Positions 7,071 to 10,140 of a stretch of 10,140 bases of DNA are shown here, piece by piece. Source of the DNA: an uncultured Aquabacterium sp. (GTDB lineage: Bacteria > Pseudomonadota > Gammaproteobacteria > Burkholderiales > Burkholderiaceae_C); assembly GCA_937923225.1 (NCBI GenBank), contig CALAKR010000041.1, positions 1-10,140 of the forward strand. The letters are read 5' to 3'. Position numbers and translations under genes: made by a program. Each line of letters opens with the position of its first letter. Position 1 is the first letter of the stretch. The notes beneath the pieces were generated by a model that saw only the letters and a list, made by a program, of their open reading frames with translations, was not told the origin of the DNA and searched no databases.

Positions 7071-7986
7071 CTGCCCAAACCGCCAGGCCAAAGCCGGTCT
7101 TGCCATAGCCATTGCCGTTGTAGAGCATGAAACGTTGGCCTCCGTGGTCGAACACAAAGGGGTACTCGATCATGTCGGCGTCCCAGCCTTCAGCGGACAC
7201 CGTGATGCCCGCCTGATCCAGTGCCAGACGCCATGTCATGGCATCGGGGCTCGTGGCATAACCGATGCGGTAAGTCTCGCCCAAGCCGCTGCGGCAAGAG
7301 AACCACATGCCATGGCTGCCATCGGGCTGCCTTGCCACCGTGGGCCGTGAAAAGGCCTGTGCGACCCCGATCTCGAACGGAACGGCCAAGCCGTCGCGGC
7401 GCCAATGATGCCCGTCCGTGGACGATGCCGCCTTGATGACATGGAGCATCTCGCCATTGCCTGCATCCCAGTTCACGGTCGAGCCGTACCACATGCTGTA
7501 GTGGCCATCGCTGTTGCGCACCACCCAAGGGTATGAAAGGCTGACAGGGTCCTCGGTATCCGATGACATGAAGGGAGTGGCGCTGTCCAGGCTCAACGTG
7601 AGATCGGGGTTCACGACCAGTCGCCCCACATCGCCGCGCCAGTGGCCCTCGGCGGGCGCCTGCCACCCCATGAACAGCATGTACTGCCTGCCGTCCGCCT
7701 CGTAGCAGTTGCCGATGCTGATGCCATCCGCGTAGAAGCTGCCAGCAGAGCCATGCGTCATGAACGGCTCATGGTGCTCGCGCACCACCACGCGCTTGAC
7801 CACGTCGATGTCCACGGCCCCGACCGACGAGCGGTTGTTGGCGTCCCGGCCACTGAAGAAGACACGGTAGATGTCGCCTTCCATGTGAACAGGAAGGGGG
7901 TTGGCGGCATGGCTCAGCAACTTGGGATGCCGCCCATGATCCGGCGGCTGGTACAACTGCCCCAGCTTGTGCCAATGCCCACTCAT
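7063..7986 (-). CDS. Glycosidase-like five-bladed beta-propeller protein of unknown function
   Basis: A 307-residue protein starting MSGHWHKLGQLYQPP and containing SHAANP (25-30), the style of start found in uncharacterised glycosyl-hydrolase-like proteins of O-antigen clusters. A repeated aromatic strand marks five blades: IYRVFFSGRD (39-48), QYMLFMGWQ (101-109), HYSMWYGST (162-170), SHGMWFSCR (224-232) and QRFMLYNGNGYG (284-295). That pattern resembles the GH43/GH32/GH130-type propeller superfamily. Possible active-site acids at the blade starts are Asp87 (FYADG), Glu145-Asp146 (DTEDP) and Glu274 (MIEYP). No signal peptide is seen, so it should stay in the cytosol, which argues against a role in breaking down outside polysaccharide and for a role on a nucleotide- or lipid-linked sugar. 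Its start overlaps the acyltransferase stop as ATGA (7983-7986). The reading frame extends to 8250, but that part is a shadow of the acyltransferase gene. Confidence 0.75.
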   Translation of the reverse strand: MSGHWHKLGQLYQPPDHGRHPKLLSHAANPLPVHMEGDIYRVFFSGRDANNRSSVGAVDIDVVKRVVVREHHEPFMTHGSAGSFYADGISIGNCYEADGRQYMLFMGWQAPAEGHWRGDVGRLVVNPDLTLSLDSATPFMSSDTEDPVSLSYPWVVRNSDGHYSMWYGSTVNWDAGNGEMLHVIKAASSTDGHHWRRDGLAVPFEIGVAQAFSRPTVARQPDGSHGMWFSCRSGLGETYRIGYATSPDAMTWRLALDQAGITVSAEGWDADMIEYPFVFDHGGQRFMLYNGNGYGKTGFGLAVWADA

Positions 7987-8648
7987 AGCTTTCTCAACCG
8001 GGTGCTGGGCACTTGGGCACGCTCGGTGGCGGTACCAATGTAGACGCCTTCCGGCTCGGCATCGGCCAGCAGCAGGGTGCCCGCGCCCAGCACGCACTTG
8101 TCTCCGATCTTGATGTGGTCCCGCAGCGTGGCGTTCACACCGATGAAGCACTGCTCGCCGATCTCCACGCCACCAGACACCACGACATGGGAGGCGATGA
8201 AGGTGTGGTCCTTGATCACCGAGTGGTGGCCGATGTGGTTGCCGCTCCACAAGGTGATGTTGCTGCCCAGCTTGACGAAGGGCTGAATGGTGTTGTCTTC
8301 GAAGATGAAGCAGTTGTCACCGATGGCACCTTGGTTCAGAACCGACGCGCGTGAGCTGATGTAGTTGGTGAGCCGGTATCCCAGGGCCTTGGCGGCCAGG
8401 TACTTCTCCTTGCGGATGGCGTTGAGCTTGGAGTAGCTCAGGGCCACGAAGAAGTCGTACTGATCCGGAGGGTAAAGGGCCGCAACGTTCTCGAAGGGCA
8501 CGACGGGCAGCTCACAGAACGTGGTGTCCTGGATGTAGGCGGCATCCACCGTGAAGGCCACGACCTCGTGGTCGGAGTCCGTGCTGAAGTAGTAGTGCGC
8601 GAGTTGCGCGATGTCGCCGGAGCCAAAAATCACAAGTGGTTTTTTCAT
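7983..8648 (-). CDS. NeuD/PglD-type sugar O- or N-acyltransferase
   Basis: A 221-residue two-domain enzyme. Residues 1-95 form a Rossmann-like sugar-nucleotide-binding region opening with PLVIFGSGDIAQLAHYYF (4-21). Residues from about 98 to 212 are a left-handed beta-helix made of hexapeptide repeats (VLNQGAIGDN, VKLGSN, VEIGEQCFIGVNATL, IKIGDKCVLGAGTLL). The likely catalytic histidine is in NHIGHHSVI (137-145, His140 or His141). Relatives move acetyl from acetyl-CoA to a sialic-acid hydroxyl (NeuD) or to the 4-amino group of a UDP-diamino sugar (PglD). Here no aminotransferase or sialic-acid gene is in view, so the acceptor is open. Enzymes of this class usually work as trimers in the cytosol. 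The start is fixed by AGGAAG five bases upstream and an ATGA overlap with the methyltransferase. It ends inside the start of the beta-propeller gene. Confidence 0.88.
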   Translation of the reverse strand: MKKPLVIFGSGDIAQLAHYYFSTDSDHEVVAFTVDAAYIQDTTFCELPVVPFENVAALYPPDQYDFFVALSYSKLNAIRKEKYLAAKALGYRLTNYISSRASVLNQGAIGDNCFIFEDNTIQPFVKLGSNITLWSGNHIGHHSVIKDHTFIASHVVVSGGVEIGEQCFIGVNATLRDHIKIGDKCVLGAGTLLLADAEPEGVYIGTATERAQVPSTRLRKL

Positions 8649-9283
8649 GGCGTCTTCCTGACCAGGATGGTGAACTCATACAGCCCGTAATCGTGCAGCA
8701 ATGCGACCTGTCTGGCGTAGCGTCGCTTGCACAGATCGAACAGCTGGCATGGGTCGGCGTAGTAGAGGTAGTCGCGCTTCTTGTCCTCGTCCGAATACGA
8801 GGTCAGGCAGTTGAACGAGAAGCCCAGCTTGCTGGTGCGGTCCAGCACGTCCAGCGTGCTTTGCAGATAGTCATACCATTCGGCGTCCGTGCGCCCCAGG
8901 CGCACATTGAAGATGCCGCTGGCCACGCCGTAGTCGGCCACCTGGTCAGGCTCGGCCGCGGTGATGAAGCGGGCCTGGCTGAGGCCAGCATGGCGCTGGC
9001 CCGCCGCCTGGATCATGTCGGGCGAGACATCCACCCCCAGGTAGCTGCAGGACGGGTGCCTGTCCTGGAGGTGCTCCAGCAAGGCACCGTAGCCGCATCC
9101 CAGGTCGTTCAAGGAGAAGCTGCCTGAGGCAGGCAGTATCTTGCTCAGTTGCTCGAAGCGCAGCACCTGGCTTTCCGTGCCGTTCCAGTCCACGCCACGC
9201 GGCGTCTCGCCGTGCTGGGCCAGCTTGTCGGTGTAGTAGGTCGCCACCTCGGACAGGATGGCCGTGTTGGCGTCTTGGTTCAT
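8645..9283 (-). CDS. Class I SAM-dependent methyltransferase
   Basis: A compact 212-residue methyltransferase. Motif I is LNDLGCGYGALLEHL (58-72), the acidic strand is YLGVDVSPDMI (81-91), and ASGIFNVRLGRTDAEWYDYL (121-140) takes the motif IV place. There is no obvious transmembrane segment or signal peptide. It is the second gene of the minus-strand operon, 18 bases after the oxygenase and overlapping the acyltransferase start as ATGA (8645-8648). GGGAG six bases before the ATG supports the start. The substrate is unknown; from context it may methylate the same sugar that the acyltransferase or oxygenase acts on. It differs clearly from the two 293-residue methyltransferases, so it is not a recent duplicate. 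Confidence 0.85.
   Translation of the reverse strand: MNQDANTAILSEVATYYTDKLAQHGETPRGVDWNGTESQVLRFEQLSKILPASGSFSLNDLGCGYGALLEHLQDRHPSCSYLGVDVSPDMIQAAGQRHAGLSQARFITAAEPDQVADYGVASGIFNVRLGRTDAEWYDYLQSTLDVLDRTSKLGFSFNCLTSYSDEDKKRDYLYYADPCQLFDLCKRRYARQVALLHDYGLYEFTILVRKTP
8654..8659 (-). promoter_or_regulatory. Shine-Dalgarno AGGAAG for the acyltransferase
   Basis: AGGAAG on the minus strand, five bases before the ATG at 8648. It lies inside the end of the preceding methyltransferase gene and allows re-initiation in addition to ATGA coupling. Confidence 0.6.
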
Positions 9284-9289
9284 TGAAGG

Positions 9290-9294
9290 CTCCC
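9290..9294 (-). promoter_or_regulatory. Shine-Dalgarno GGGAG for the methyltransferase at 9283
   Basis: GGGAG on the minus strand, six bases before the ATG at 9283 and within the 18-base gap after the oxygenase gene. It is the only gap in the minus-strand operon that is not an overlap. Confidence 0.6.
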
Positions 9295-9301
9295 GGGCAT
9301 C

Positions 9302-10132
9302 TCAGTACTTCTTCTTGTCGCGCGTGGACAGGTATTGCTCGATGGACAGCGGCTCCTGGTAGTTCAGGCCCAGGATGTCCCGCTCGGCCACGCTCAACTG
9401 CTCTGCATCGATGTTGCCGGCGATCTTGATCTGCTGTTTGAAGTAGGGGATGGTGTAGACATGGTTGACCGCACGCCGCTCCTTGGCACTGCGGTTGAAG
9501 CCACCGCTGTGAAAGAGCATGCAGTCCAGCAGGATGTATTGCCCGGCCTTGGCCTCGACTTGCAGGGCATGGCGCCTGATGTAGGACTCGGAGGGGGCGT
9601 TCGCAGCTTTGTGCGATGCGGGCAGCACGAAGGTGGCGCCGTTCTCCAGGGTGAAGTCATCCACGCAGAACAGGGCGTTGATCGCCAGCGGGCTGCTGCA
9701 GACGTAGTGCTGGTAAGGCAGATCCCGGTGCCAGGCACCTTGGTTGTAGGTTTCGCCAGGAGGGTTGATCACACCGTTCTGCTGATTGAGGATGAACTTG
9801 CCCACAATCAGCTTGCCCAACACCGCCAGCAGATTCTGGTTGGTGGCCAGGCGCAAGAACACGGGGTCACCATGCGTCATCGGCGCGCGGACCGTGTGGA
9901 ACTCATTGGCGCTTCGCAGGCGCGCTTCGCCCCATCTCTGCACGTAGTCGGCACGCGTGCGCTCGAAAGCGTCGGACAGCTGAGACAACTCAGCTGCGGA
10001 AAGCCCCGAATCGACAAGGGCGTAGCCAAGTCGCCTGACCTGCTCCGCCACCTCTTCCAGTTCGGATTCGGGCTTGTCCTGCAGGAGCAGGCCGTAGGTG
10101 GCCTCGGGAATGGGGCTGGGGGTGCTTGTCAT
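9302..10132 (-). CDS. Phytanoyl-CoA dioxygenase (PhyH) family Fe(II)/2-oxoglutarate oxygenase
   Basis: A 276-residue non-haem iron oxygenase of the PhyH family, which uses O2 and 2-oxoglutarate to hydroxylate an organic substrate. The facial triad is visible: His135 and Asp137 in AWHRDLPYQHY, and the distal His208 in DCMLFHSGGFNRS. Arg219 or Arg220 is well placed to bind 2-oxoglutarate. GATFVLPASHK (165-175) is the usual PhyH loop before the second half of the jelly roll. No signal peptide is present. PhyH members act on lipids, amino acids, antibiotics and sugars; placement at the head of a glycan-tailoring operon suggests a sugar or acyl substrate, but that is inference. The ATG at 10132 has only a weak AGG close upstream. 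No stop is seen in the last bases of the window, so a start further upstream outside the window is possible. Confidence 0.85.
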   Translation of the reverse strand: MTSTPSPIPEATYGLLLQDKPESELEEVAEQVRRLGYALVDSGLSAAELSQLSDAFERTRADYVQRWGEARLRSANEFHTVRAPMTHGDPVFLRLATNQNLLAVLGKLIVGKFILNQQNGVINPPGETYNQGAWHRDLPYQHYVCSSPLAINALFCVDDFTLENGATFVLPASHKAANAPSESYIRRHALQVEAKAGQYILLDCMLFHSGGFNRSAKERRAVNHVYTIPYFKQQIKIAGNIDAEQLSVAERDILGLNYQEPLSIEQYLSTRDKKKY

Positions 10133-10140
10133 GTGCCTAC

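Noticed and set aside
7071-7157. Longer GtrA start at 7157
   Set aside because: It would overlap the propeller gene by 95 bases and add a leader unlike the family. The start at 7070 gives the usual length and an 8-base overlap.
7987-8250. N-terminal extension of the beta-propeller protein
   Set aside because: The frame is open but reads through the acyltransferase gene in another frame, giving an Arg/His/Pro-rich peptide; the ATGA start at 7986 fits the operon pattern.
1-10140. CRISPR array, tRNA, rRNA, integrase or IS elements
   Set aside because: No regularly spaced repeats, cloverleaf-like sequence or mobile-element protein was found on either strand by reading; a covariance-model search was not possible.

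Overview
The window is an accessory surface-polysaccharide locus (capsule, exopolysaccharide or O-antigen type). The organism is probably a GC-rich Gram-negative betaproteobacterium, perhaps of the Comamonadaceae or Burkholderiales. That is an inference from codon use (strong G/C third positions in most genes), overlapping ATGA gene junctions and gene content. No rRNA, tRNA, CRISPR array, insertion sequence or phage gene was seen.

Layout. (1) Positions 1852 to 1, minus strand: UDP-glucose 6-dehydrogenase (ugd) followed, with an ATGA overlap, by a UDP-glucuronate 4-epimerase that runs off the left edge. Together they would convert UDP-glucose to UDP-GlcA and UDP-GalA, the acidic sugar donors. 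(2) 1853-2072: a 220-base divergent intergenic region, the only real control region in the window. (3) 2073-5763, plus strand: a full-length but divergent GDP-mannose 4,6-dehydratase-like enzyme; the wreck of a second, canonical gmd with its middle removed and its ends out of frame; a GT4 glycosyltransferase; a possible 24-codon mini-ORF; and a SAM methyltransferase. (4) 10132 to 5764, minus strand: a tightly packed six-gene run made of a PhyH-type Fe(II)/2-oxoglutarate oxygenase, a methyltransferase, a NeuD/PglD-type sugar O/N-acyltransferase, a five-bladed glycosidase-like beta-propeller protein, a GtrA-family membrane protein and a second methyltransferase. Five of these genes are joined by 4- or 8-base start/stop overlaps. 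The plus and minus blocks meet stop-to-stop with no bases between them at 5763/5764.

How the parts fit. Left-side genes supply nucleotide sugars, the GT4 enzyme adds a sugar, and the right-hand operon looks like a tailoring set (methylation, acylation, possible hydroxylation, membrane handling of a lipid-linked sugar). The glycan itself cannot be named from this window. The main surprise is the internally deleted gmd, whose N-terminal 76 codons and C-terminal 41 codons are both still readable. Next is the right-hand operon, a combination I cannot match to a named pathway.
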